Source: Bacteroidetes bacterium SW_9_63_38 (GTDB lineage Bacteria; Bacteroidota; Rhodothermia; Rhodothermales; Salinibacteraceae). Taken from it: a stretch of 64,000 nt of DNA. Where the stretch lies: positions 124,001 through 188,000 of the forward strand of contig PXUA01000015.1 of the NCBI GenBank assembly GCA_003022435.1, read 5' to 3'. The notes under the pieces are model-generated. The model made no database searches, was not told where the DNA came from, and saw only the letters and a program-made list of their open reading frames with translations. Position numbers and translations under genes: made by a program. Of this stretch, positions 43,141 through 50,917 are shown one piece after another; within the stretch, counting starts at the first letter, position 1, and each line of letters begins with the position of its first letter.

Positions 43141-43457
43141 CGGCTCTCCCGCTCGACGTCTGGATCATGATGCTCTTCAGTGCCGCGGTCTTCTTCGGTG
43201 GGTCCCTGTGGATGCTGATCTACACCCTCCGCCAGGAGGACCGGAAGCTCCGCATTCTGCGCGAGCACGGCGCTCTGGATACGTATGCCCCCGCGGCGCT
43301 CCGCGATCTGCGGGCCTGGATCGAGGCGCATCCCAACGATCTGGACGTGGACACGGCCCGACGCCGCTACGACGAATGCGTCGAGGCCCTTCGCTCAACC
43401 GACGAACACGTCTACGACTGGAGCGAGGCTGACCTCAACCAGATTACGAAGGCATGA
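43137..43457 (+). CDS. Small NSS-transporter subunit, MetS-like with extra domain
   Basis: 106 aa. The ATG (43137) overlaps the TGA of the NSS transporter by the ATGA arrangement, showing translational coupling. The N-terminus is one hydrophobic helix (VWIMMLFSAAVFFGGSLWML, about 8-27) followed by YTLRQEDR, like the 30- to 60-residue MetS subunits of MetPS-type transporters. Unlike those it continues with about 70 soluble, acidic residues (RDLRAWIEAHPNDLDVDTAR, then a helical tail). The subunit role is inferred from position and shape. Confidence 0.75.
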   Translation: MTALPLDVWIMMLFSAAVFFGGSLWMLIYTLRQEDRKLRILREHGALDTYAPAALRDLRAWIEAHPNDLDVDTARRRYDECVEALRSTDEHVYDWSEADLNQITKA

Positions 43458-43508
43458 TGCGTTTCTTCTCTCGGGTTCAGCGGAGTCGCCAGAATCCGTA
43501 CGTCATCC

Positions 43509-44531
43509 CTACCAGGAGAAGCCAGCCCGTGCCCGAAATCGGAACCTTGTCCGGATTATTGGGCGTGCCGAGTCCCTTCGTCTGCATATTGGATTTCTCT
43601 CGGGTCTGTACCGGGTCACGGTAGGGCGACGGGTTTCAACGAACGACTCCCCGCGTACGCGGAGAAAGTAGGCTCCGCTGCTGAGCCCGCGTGTTGAAAT
43701 GGTGGGCTCGACGGTGGTCCGTGCCGGCACGCGCTGGCGGTTCTGCACTGTAGTGGGCAGAGTCGCCGCCTGAGAGGCCGGATTCGGATACGGCGGGGCA
43801 ATCGAAAAGGCCTTCTTCAACCGTACGGGGGTGGACACCGGCTCGGAGACCGTCGTCGTGCCTTCGGAATCGATCACCCGCAGCCGAAATGCATGCATCC
43901 CGTACCGCAACTCGTCGGTGCGGTATCGGTAGTTCACGCCTCCGGTCGAGGCCTCTTTCCCGCTCAGGGAAGCAATCTCATCCCATTCTCGGGGCAAGGC
44001 CGATGTCTTCTTTGTCTTCCCCGGAAGACGCTTGTGCCCGATGTGAAACTCTGCGTCGGGGGCCGCCGAGGTCGTAGTCCAGCGCAGTGTAACCCCGCGT
44101 TTCTCGGCCACCGCCTTCGTGCGTGCCACCGGCAGGGGACGGTCAATGTCAATCCGAAGCGCGAACCGATCCGACGTGCGCTCGGCGTTCGGGGACGATG
44201 CCTTCGCAGTGGGGCCACTCGCCGCCTCGGTCAAGGACCGCACCCGAACGGGCGCGTCCGGGCGCTTGGGTTCTTGGGCTCGCTCCCCGCTACGAAGACG
44301 CTTTGTCTGTGCATCGGACGGGGCTTCGAGTTCGAATGTGTATGCGCGGTCCGGACCCACCCGGACCGTATCGTTATCGGCCGACGAATCCGTGCCCTTC
44401 GTATCCACCAGAGACACATGCCAGGACGCCGGAACGTCTTCCCAGTGATCCGTCCGCAGACGCGCCGTTCCACTCATGGTGCTCGTGGCCTTGAGGCGAA
44501 GCGGCACCTGAACGACCGAATCCTCCGGCAC
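43509..44531 (-). pseudogene. Remnant of a T9SS-secreted protein (C-terminal sorting domain)
   Basis: A 340-codon frame with no credible start; the open frame runs back to the parA stop. It includes beta-domain segments (FALRIDIDRPLPVAR, YRYRTDELRYGMHAFRLRVID) and a Por-type sorting region: FSIAPPYPNPASQAATLPT and later GLSSGAYFLRVRGESFVETR. The middle of the sorting domain is shortened, and the frame runs past the point where such domains end (PTVTR) into non-homologous sequence, so at least one frameshift or deletion has occurred. It is the 3' piece of a decayed extracellular protein. Confidence 0.65.
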
Positions 44532-44573
44532 CGGTCTCCGGCTCCCGGGTACTTCATGCGAACCGGGCAGGGC

Positions 44574-45422
44574 TTACGAGTCCAGGACCTCGTCGGGCAG
44601 CGGTACGTCCTCCGCCTCGATGGAGTCGTCCGGGACGGGAGACGCCTCCTGCGACGACTTCTGGACGCTCCGCAACCGCTGCGTGAGCTCGTCGGTCGCA
44701 TTGGCGTAGTCCTGCGCACCACGCGCCGACGAGTCGTGGTCGAACACCGTTGTGCCTCCCTCCCGCGACTCCGCCAGGCTCGTACTCGTCCGGATCACAC
44801 TGTCGAGCACACTGTCCCCGTACTTCGTCCGGAGGTACTCCTGATACGTCCGGTGGATGCGCTTACGGGCGTCGACCTGCGTGAGCAAGAAGTTGCGGGA
44901 TTGGAGGCGGGGATTGAGCTTATTCTCGACCAGCTCGATCGTCTGGAACGTTTGCTCGGCCCCCACAATGGCCTGGTACTCCGGAAGCACCGGAATCAAG
45001 ACGTGCTCGCTGGCGACGAGGGCGTTGAGACTGTAGACGGTCACGGCCGCCGCCGTGTCGAACAACACGAGGTCATACTCCAGCGAGGAGTTCTGCAGGA
45101 CCTCTCGAACCCACAGGACATCGGTCGGCTTGTTGAGGTCCCGCATGCGCTTGGTGAGCGTGCTGGAGGAGGGCAGTAGGTCGAAGCCGCTCAGGTGCCG
45201 AACCGGAATTGTATCCAGCGACACCGACGGCTCGAACAGCTTGGCCACTGAGGCGTCGGACCGCGGCTCTTCCACATCCATCGTGCGCGTCAGAAACCCC
45301 TGGGGATCCAGATCGATAACGAGGACACTCCATCCTGACAGCCCGAGGGCTGCCGCCACGTGGATCGCGGTCGTCGTTTTTCCCGTTCCTCCCTTGTGGT
45401 TACAGACCGACAAGACGTCCAT
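44574..45422 (-). CDS. ParA/Soj-family ATPase (orphan)
   Basis: 282 aa from ATG 45422. The deviant Walker A is NHKGGTGKTTTAIHVA with the signature Lys, Walker A' is VLVIDLDPQG, and Walker B-like is LVLFDTAA. The family segregates DNA or positions protein complexes on the nucleoid. No parB gene or obvious parS cluster is adjacent, and the last 45 residues are an acidic tail. It may be a chromosome-encoded ParA of the Soj type or a positioning ATPase for another cargo. Confidence 0.9.
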   Translation of the reverse strand: MDVLSVCNHKGGTGKTTTAIHVAAALGLSGWSVLVIDLDPQGFLTRTMDVEEPRSDASVAKLFEPSVSLDTIPVRHLSGFDLLPSSSTLTKRMRDLNKPTDVLWVREVLQNSSLEYDLVLFDTAAAVTVYSLNALVASEHVLIPVLPEYQAIVGAEQTFQTIELVENKLNPRLQSRNFLLTQVDARKRIHRTYQEYLRTKYGDSVLDSVIRTSTSLAESREGGTTVFDHDSSARGAQDYANATDELTQRLRSVQKSSQEASPVPDDSIEAEDVPLPDEVLDS

Positions 45423-45497
45423 AAGACAGCGTTCCGATGAGGGAACCTCATTTCTGAAAGGTAGGTGCTTGCAGGGGTGGTGTCAACCTGGTTCTCC

Positions 45498-45660
45498 ACG
45501 GCAACCGCATCTTACGCCCCCCCTCAGCATGTCGATTGTCAAACGCACCGTGCGCCACTCCCACACTCCCATACCCACGTACTTTTCGGCACAATTGGAT
45601 GATATGGACAGCAGAGTTCCCTTCGCCTGCCCCGAGGGTTTAACATGCAATCGCCCTGCC
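45498..45660. repeat. About 160-bp intergenic repeat family, copy Z (diverged)
   Basis: Begins near GCAACCGCATCTTACG and ends near TTTAACATGCAATCGCCC. The spacing between the matched left and right landmarks is 138 bases, against 139 and 141 in the other copies. Shared inner pieces include TTTTCGG, TTGGATGATATGG (GATGGATCAAGGAATGG in copy X) and CGCCTGC. Similarity is lower than between the other two, so the exact limits are approximate. It fills the gap between parA and maf. Confidence 0.45.
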
Positions 45661-45738
45661 CGGTTCTCAGGCGTATCCGAGTGGACGCGGTCCCTCCTCC
45701 GGGCTAATCGGCGATGGCCTTGATGGGCCTAACGCTTC

Positions 45739-45766
45739 AGAACCTGCAATCCGCCAAACAGGTTCT
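45739..45766. repeat. AGAACCTG-family repeat, minimal copy (C)
   Basis: AGAACCTG and CAGGTTCT are perfect inverted repeats around 12 bases; the right side CCGCCAAACAGGTTCT matches the right end of the copy at 22078. It looks like the terminal ends of the longer element joined together. It ends 24 bases before the maf start, in the likely leader. Confidence 0.5.
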
Positions 45767-45789
45767 CAACCTCCACACCGTTTTGACGC

Positions 45790-46395
45790 ATGATGTCGTC
45801 CCTTCTTTCCTTCCGCGCCCCTTTCATCCTGGCGTCCCAGTCGCCGCGGCGCCGGGCCCTCCTTGAACAAGTGCACGCGAGCTTCAGCGTCGAGGTGAGC
45901 CCTGCCGACGAAACGCTTGCGGAGCCCGGTCCGCCTCCCGAAACGGCCCAAGCGCTCGCCGACAAAAAAGCGACGCCGGTCGCCCAAGCCCACCCCGATG
46001 CTCTGGTCCTGGCGGCCGACACGATCGTGATCCACGACGGCACGATTCTCGAGAAACCGAACTCGGCGGAGGAGGCCGCGGCCATGCTGCACCGGCTCAG
46101 CGACACCACCCACTCGGTGTACACGGGGCTGGCCCTGCACCACTCGTCTTCGGACCGGGCCGTCACGGTCGGCGAAGAAACGAGGGTGTCGTTCGCCCCC
46201 CTCCGGACTGAGGATATTGACGCGTACGTGGCATCCGGCTCTCCCATGGACAAGGCGGGCGGGTACGGCATCCAGGATCACACGGCCCCCTTCTTCGTCG
46301 AGCGCCTGCATGGGGACTACTATAATGTCGTCGGCCTCCCCCTCCGTCGCCTGTACACCACCTTGTGGGACGAGTTCGGCGACCTGCTCACCTGA
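45790..46395 (+). CDS. maf: Maf-family nucleoside triphosphate pyrophosphatase
   Basis: 201 aa from ATG 45790 (ATG 45793 next codon but one also possible). It hydrolyses non-canonical or excess NTPs to NMP and PPi. Signatures: FILASQSPRRRALLEQV at the start, LVLAADTIV with the catalytic Asp, the Lys-containing LEKPNSAEEAAAML, the SVYTGLAL strand and DKAGGYGIQDHTAPF. Full length for the family. It begins 24 bases after the minimal inverted-repeat element. Confidence 0.94.
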   Translation: MMSSLLSFRAPFILASQSPRRRALLEQVHASFSVEVSPADETLAEPGPPPETAQALADKKATPVAQAHPDALVLAADTIVIHDGTILEKPNSAEEAAAMLHRLSDTTHSVYTGLALHHSSSDRAVTVGEETRVSFAPLRTEDIDAYVASGSPMDKAGGYGIQDHTAPFFVERLHGDYYNVVGLPLRRLYTTLWDEFGDLLT

Positions 46396-46542
46396 CGGCC
46401 TCGCGCCGCTCTACTGCACGATGACGCCCGCACGCAGGCGAACCGTCGACGAATTCCCCATGCACCACGCTACGCCTCAACTTTCAAGGGGGTTCAGAGT
46501 AGGAAAAACGCCGCCGTTTTCTCAAACCCGACGCCTCGCTCT

Positions 46543-47427
46543 ATGACGGTCCCCAAACGGACCCGCAACCGTTCCCTCCTCGCCTCACCGCTTTGGACGG
46601 ACAACCTCCGGGTCCTCCTCATTCAGGCCCGCAGTGCGCCGCGGATGATTGAGCAAGAGCAGGAGTGCTTTTCGGAGCGCTGTCGGCTGCCGCGCGACCG
46701 TTTCCGCATCCTGAACGTGGTGCAGGGCGATGAGCCGTCGACCGCCTACCTCGACGGCGTGGATGCGGTCATCATCGGCGGGGCCGGGGCGTACTCCGCC
46801 GCCGAGAACTACGACTGGACGCCGGCTCTCCTCGACTTTGTGCGGCGTCTCTTGGATCGGGGACTGCCACTGTTCGGCTCGTGCTGGGGGCATCAGGTGA
46901 TTGCCCGTGCCCTCGGGGGCCGCGTCGAATACGCCCCCGAGTACTCCGAGCTGGGCTGCGGCACCGTGTCACTCACCGACGCCGGCCTCGAAGACCCGCT
47001 CTTCCACCGTTTCCCGCGAGAGTTCCACGCCAACATGGGGCATCACGATCGGGTCGTCGAATTGCCGTCCGAAGCCGTCGAGTTGGCTCACAACGACATT
47101 CCCTATCAGGCCTTTCGGATTCGAGGCCTGCCCATCTACGGCACACAGTTTCACAGCGAACTCGACGCTGAGCGCGAGCGCGAGCGCATCCTGGTCTACC
47201 GGAAGCACTATCGCGACGCCCTGCCGGATGAGGAAACGGTCCAGTACGTGCTGGACGATCTCGCCGACACAACGGAGGTGGACCACCTTCTGTACGACTT
47301 CCTGACGACGTTCGTCGCTCGCGGCCTTCCGGACGACGCGCTGCGTCCCCCGACGCCGGTGCCCGCCTCCGCGTCCGACCCCCCCGAGGCCCTCTCGCCG
47401 TCGTCCCGGCGAACACCGGATCGGTAG
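46543..47427 (+). CDS. Class I glutamine amidotransferase-like protein
   Basis: 294 aa. The GATase fold is complete: nucleophile Cys in LPLFGSCWGHQVIARALGG and the catalytic His (with Glu nearby) in IYGTQFHSELDAE. It resembles stand-alone GMP-synthase-like GATases, which often act as glutaminase subunits or as gamma-glutamyl hydrolases. The partner is unknown. The 60-residue tail after the domain is helical, ending in a disordered Pro/Ser-rich stretch. Confidence 0.88.
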   Translation: MTVPKRTRNRSLLASPLWTDNLRVLLIQARSAPRMIEQEQECFSERCRLPRDRFRILNVVQGDEPSTAYLDGVDAVIIGGAGAYSAAENYDWTPALLDFVRRLLDRGLPLFGSCWGHQVIARALGGRVEYAPEYSELGCGTVSLTDAGLEDPLFHRFPREFHANMGHHDRVVELPSEAVELAHNDIPYQAFRIRGLPIYGTQFHSELDAERERERILVYRKHYRDALPDEETVQYVLDDLADTTEVDHLLYDFLTTFVARGLPDDALRPPTPVPASASDPPEALSPSSRRTPDR

Positions 47428-47446
47428 ACTCTCGGAAGCAGCTCAG

Positions 47447-47896
47447 TTAGGAGTTGTCAATGTAGTAGGTCGCCTCTGCGCGGTCGCAGGGTCCACCGAC
47501 CGGCGGATTGGGCTTGCGAACGGTCACCTCCACCCCCTCCACGCTCGGATAAGTGTCGAGAACCTGATGCGCGATCCGGTAGGCCAGCTTCTCGATCAGA
47601 AAGAAGTTGTTCTCTGTGACGAGCGTCTGGACGAACTCGTACACCTTTTCGTAATTCACCGTCCGCGTAAGGTCATCGTGGAGGGCCGCCTCTTCGAAGT
47701 CGAGGTCGACCCCCACGTCCACCTCGTACCGTCCGCCCACCTTGTGTTCTTCCTGCATCACCCCGTGATGGCCGTAAAACACGGCGTTGACGAGCCGTAC
47801 ACGGCCTGCCGTCGGACGGTCGTTTCCGGAGGCAGATGTCGTTGGGGGGGAGGCCGTCTCGTCGTCGGGGTTGGGCGTGCTCATGTCGTTGGACAT
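47447..47896 (-). CDS. folB: Dihydroneopterin aldolase
   Basis: 149 aa from ATG 47896 (ATG 47884 possible). It cleaves dihydroneopterin to 6-hydroxymethyl-dihydropterin in folate synthesis. After a disordered 25-residue start, the core has VRLVNAVFYGHHGVMQEE, with the usual H-G, LTRTVNYEKVYEFV, LIEKLAYRIA with the catalytic Lys, and VEVTVRKPNPPV near the end. Convergent with the amidotransferase gene. Confidence 0.93.
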   Translation of the reverse strand: MSNDMSTPNPDDETASPPTTSASGNDRPTAGRVRLVNAVFYGHHGVMQEEHKVGGRYEVDVGVDLDFEEAALHDDLTRTVNYEKVYEFVQTLVTENNFFLIEKLAYRIAHQVLDTYPSVEGVEVTVRKPNPPVGGPCDRAEATYYIDNS

Positions 47897-47929
47897 CGGA
47901 CAAACCGTGAATGAGACCGAGCGGTGCCG

Positions 47930-48868
47930 CTACGCCGGCTGCTGTTCCAGGGGCACGAGCGTCGGGATGGCCGCCAGATCGCGAAAGGACTGCGCCCGGG
48001 CTTCAAGATCCTCAGGGCCCAGCTCCAACAGCTGTCCGGGGCCGTACTCTTCGACCACGAACGAGGCCATGACACTGCCGAAGACAACGCCCTGCCGCAA
48101 CTCCTCATGGCCGTGACCGTCTGCCCGCACGAGGTGTCCCGCGAGGCCGCCCGCGAAGGCGTCGCCCGCCCCGGTCGGGTCCTGGATGTCTTCAAGCGGG
48201 TAGGCCGGGGCACTGAAGGTCTTGCCGTCGGAGAAGAGAAGCGCACCGTGCTCTCCCTTCTTAATAATCAGCGTCTCCGGCCCCATGTCCCGCACGATGT
48301 CGGCCGCCGTCACCAAGTTCGGCTCATCAGCCAGCTCCCGCGCCTCGGAGTCGTTGATGACGAGGCAGTCTATCTGCGTCAGCGTCTCACGCAGCGCGTC
48401 CGGCGTGTTCTCGATCCAGAAGTTCATGGTGTCAGCAATCACGTACTCCGGATCGTCGACCTGTTCCAGCACGCTCTGCTGGACGGTCGGGTCCAAGTTG
48501 CCGAGGCAGACGATCTCGCTGTCGGCGTAGGAGGTCGGAATTGTCGGATCAAAGTCCTCCAGCACGTTCAGCTGGGTCTCGAGCGTGTCCCGCTCGTTCA
48601 TGTCGTAGTGATACTTCCCGTGCCAGAAGAAGGTATCGCCGTTCTCGTCGACCTCAAGCCCCTCCAGGTCGACCCCGCCGTCGAGGAGCGTCTGTCGGTA
48701 TTCGTCCGGGAAGTCGTGTCCAACGACCCCGACAAGCCGAACGTCCTCGGCGAAATGCCGGGCCGCCAGGGTAATGTACGAGGCGCTTCCCCCCAGTACG
48801 CGCTCGGCCGAGCCGAACGGCGTCTCAATGGAATCGAAGGCTACGGTGCCAACGGAAAGGATACTCAC
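47930..48868 (-). CDS. PfkB-family carbohydrate kinase
   Basis: 312 aa from GTG 48868 (ILSVGTVAFDSIETPFG follows; the frame is open to 49159 but the upstream part is unlike the family). A ribokinase-like ATP-dependent kinase. N-terminal GGSASYITLAARHFA and C-terminal DPTGAGDAFAGGLAGHL (the anion-hole and catalytic-Asp motif) are clear. The substrate is not obvious; inosine/adenosine- or sugar-kinase roles are possible. It lies 33 bases upstream of folB on the same strand. Confidence 0.9.
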   Translation of the reverse strand: MSILSVGTVAFDSIETPFGSAERVLGGSASYITLAARHFAEDVRLVGVVGHDFPDEYRQTLLDGGVDLEGLEVDENGDTFFWHGKYHYDMNERDTLETQLNVLEDFDPTIPTSYADSEIVCLGNLDPTVQQSVLEQVDDPEYVIADTMNFWIENTPDALRETLTQIDCLVINDSEARELADEPNLVTAADIVRDMGPETLIIKKGEHGALLFSDGKTFSAPAYPLEDIQDPTGAGDAFAGGLAGHLVRADGHGHEELRQGVVFGSVMASFVVEEYGPGQLLELGPEDLEARAQSFRDLAAIPTLVPLEQQPA

Positions 48869-48992
48869 AGGTGGATCGAGTTGAGCTCTGGAAAAGTCCG
48901 AAACGGTCACCTCGAAAGTAAGGGACGCCCCAGCCCTTCGCACATCAAGCATACGAATTCTACACCAAGGTCTCGGCGCTGCTCCCAAGGCC

Positions 48993-49742
48993 TTACAGCC
49001 AGTGCCGGACCTTCGAGGCGAGGTAGCCGCCGGCCACGATCCCGGCCACAGTAAGGAGGGATCGCGTAGCGGTGCTCCGCTCCGACGGGGCCGTGGCGTC
49101 GACAGAATCGGCCACCGTGTCGGCGTACTCTTCGACGGCCTCAGACGCCTGTTCCCCAAGCACCTCCCCGAGTTCTTGCGCCTCCTCGGCGGCCTCGCTG
49201 CCCCGCTTGCGAAGCTGCTTCGTGGCCTCGTCGGTCACCTCGCGCAGGCGTTCCGACGCCGTTTTGGCAAACGATTCGGCTTCCTGCTGGGCAGCGCGCC
49301 CGGCCTCCTGAGCGTCGTCGGCCCATTGCTTGCCGGTTTCCTGCGCACGCTCACGAAGCTCAGCACCGGAGCGCGAAGCACGGTCTCCCACCTGACTCCG
49401 CAGACGGGAAGCCACCTCGCGGGCGTCGTCGGTGAGACGCCGGAGGCGCTGCCGAGCATGCTCAGACAACGTGCGAGGCGGACGCGATCGGGTGGCGGCC
49501 GAAAGGCCGTAGCCGGCGGCGGTCCCCACTCCTATCGAAAGCGCCATCGTAAGGAGCGGATGCCGCTGAACCCAGTTCTGAGCCCGTGCCTTTGCCTGCT
49601 GGGCCTTCAGCCGCGTGATCTCCGCTCGCAGCTCGCCGACCAGCGCCTGAAGGTCGTGCTGGGCGTCGGGCGTCGTCTCTTCGTTCGACTCGGCGTCGTC
49701 GGTATTCTGTGGGGCGTCGGAAGTCGTTGTGTCTGTGCTCAT
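48993..49742 (-). CDS. Hypothetical helical envelope protein
   Basis: 249 aa from ATG 49742. An acidic start and a short coiled coil (LVGELRAEITRLKAQQAKAR) lead to a membrane segment (LTMALSIGVGTAAGYGLSA, about 70-90). Then comes a long amphipathic Ala/Glu/Arg helix with heptad-like repeats (about 95-215), and a second hydrophobic segment at the end (LLTVAGIVAGGYLASKV). The repeated helix resembles YtxH/DUF883 or apolipoprotein-like membrane-stress proteins. Two membrane anchors at opposite ends with a helix between them are notable. Confidence 0.62.
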   Translation of the reverse strand: MSTDTTTSDAPQNTDDAESNEETTPDAQHDLQALVGELRAEITRLKAQQAKARAQNWVQRHPLLTMALSIGVGTAAGYGLSAATRSRPPRTLSEHARQRLRRLTDDAREVASRLRSQVGDRASRSGAELRERAQETGKQWADDAQEAGRAAQQEAESFAKTASERLREVTDEATKQLRKRGSEAAEEAQELGEVLGEQASEAVEEYADTVADSVDATAPSERSTATRSLLTVAGIVAGGYLASKVRHWL

Positions 49743-49946
49743 GGTCGTGTACTGGTAACGAAAGAAGGAACTGGAAGGAAGTAGTGGGCTCGCACAACTG
49801 AAACGAGAGAAATTGCAGATCGTACTCCGCTGTTCTCCTCTATCCCTCCTGCGAGGAAACGCTCGGTATCGACAGTCGCCCGCAAACGCTGGAGACGCCA
49901 TCAAATGACCGGCGCTCAAGCCCGTCAGAGCCGTTGTGCACGGGCA

Positions 49947-50264
49947 CTAATCGCGGAGGTAAGCCCCGGCGAACACGCCGACCGCGAACGCGCCGAGCAT
50001 GGCGGGGGTCTGGTGCTCCTCAACCCACATCCGGGTCAGGTCCCAGGCCATGCGGGCCTGATCTCGGCGGGACGGCCCGCCCGGCGAAGCCCCGCCCGAA
50101 AACGGATCATCCGCCTCTGCGTCGAAGGGACCACGGCCGAGGGATTCGGACGAGGGCGCGGACGACCGGTCCTCCGTCCCGCCCACGGATGTAGCGGACC
50201 CGGCCGCAGACGAGTCAGGGGTCGATGACGACGGGTCGTCGGAGAAGTCGGACTCTTCACTCAT
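49947..50264 (-). CDS. Small single-pass membrane protein, hypothetical
   Basis: 105 aa from ATG 50264. The first 70 residues are disordered and rich in Ser, Asp, Gly and Glu; a helix RMAWDLTRMWVEEHQ and one C-terminal membrane segment (AMLGAFAVGVFAGAYLRD) follow. It resembles the tail anchor of the neighbouring envelope gene in style. I do not recognise the family. Confidence 0.6.
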   Translation of the reverse strand: MSEESDFSDDPSSSTPDSSAAGSATSVGGTEDRSSAPSSESLGRGPFDAEADDPFSGGASPGGPSRRDQARMAWDLTRMWVEEHQTPAMLGAFAVGVFAGAYLRD

Positions 50265-50317
50265 AAAAAGTCGGTTGGTCGGCAATGAAACGAGAACGAG
50301 CGCTCCGTCTATCGACA

Positions 50318-50637
50318 CTACCGATCCGTGAGAAAGTACGTAAACTATTTTCTGCTGCAGCTACTGATCCGTGCACGGGTAGGTAAACTTTATTCTCTCC
50401 TACGGGGAGGACCGTGGTCCGCTACTGGTCGGAATCGTCTTTAAGAACCCATTCACGTATCAGTAAAGACCGTGTACAGCCGCAAGCAAAGAATGGTCGT
50501 TGGAAACTTATTCACGTATCGGTAAGGATGTATACACCGATCTGAAATCGGTAGACTCCGTTTCTCACGTCCGGCTACACACGGCCCACAGCGATTGAGT
50601 GGACCGATGTACGAACGTTCTCACGGATCGGCGAAGG
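50318..50637. promoter_or_regulatory. Five-copy motif cluster (ACYGATMCGTGA-like) in a 550-base gap
   Basis: Related sites occur at 50318-50332 (CTACCGATCCGTGAG, plus strand), 50361-50375 (CTACTGATCCGTGCA, plus), 50451-50468, 50510-50527 and 50619-50637 (minus; for example CCTTACCGATACGTGAAT). Two are followed by GTAAAC. The gap separates two divergent genes and is AT-rich in parts. Multiple similar sites in both orientations suit binding by a regulator, or repeated promoters. Apart from the leader ORF at 50819 I see no other gene here. Confidence 0.5.
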
Positions 50638-50818
50638 CGCGTGACAACGAGCACTTGTTTGTCACGTCCAGTGCCCTCATCTTTAGGCGCGTGCGGGAAT
50701 GCTCACGCCCAAGGTTACGGGGCGAGATTCCGGGGGAAGCGGGTGTTCAACATTCCGGAGCACCAGCCCTTTCAACACCGTTTCCAATCTCCGCTTGCAC
50801 GGTTCGCCAACAGCGAAT

Positions 50819-50917
50819 ATGATTCCCGAGTCCCCCAAAATAGTCCCCTGGATCGGCCTCGTCCTCGTGATGGCGTGCAGCCTGCCTCCCGCTTACGGAC
50901 AGGCGACGGCGCCGTGA
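50819..50917 (+). CDS. Signal-peptide ORF overlapping the TPR gene start
   Basis: ATG 50819 opens a 32-residue frame, MIPESPKIVPWIGLVLVM then ACSLPPAYGQATAP, which is a complete secretion signal ending at a likely A-Y-G-Q cleavage region. It stops at TGA 50915-50917, which overlaps ATG 50917 of the TPR frame (TGATG). The TPR protein has no signal of its own, so this is most simply the true N-terminus separated by a frameshift. Coupled re-initiation is the alternative. Confidence 0.55.
   Translation: MIPESPKIVPWIGLVLVMACSLPPAYGQATAP

Noticed and set aside
50599..50916. N-terminal extension of the TPR frame from 50599
   Set aside because: This part is Arg- and Ser-rich, unlike the rest, and overlaps one of the five promoter-region motifs. 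The signal-peptide ORF in the other frame is a better N-terminus.
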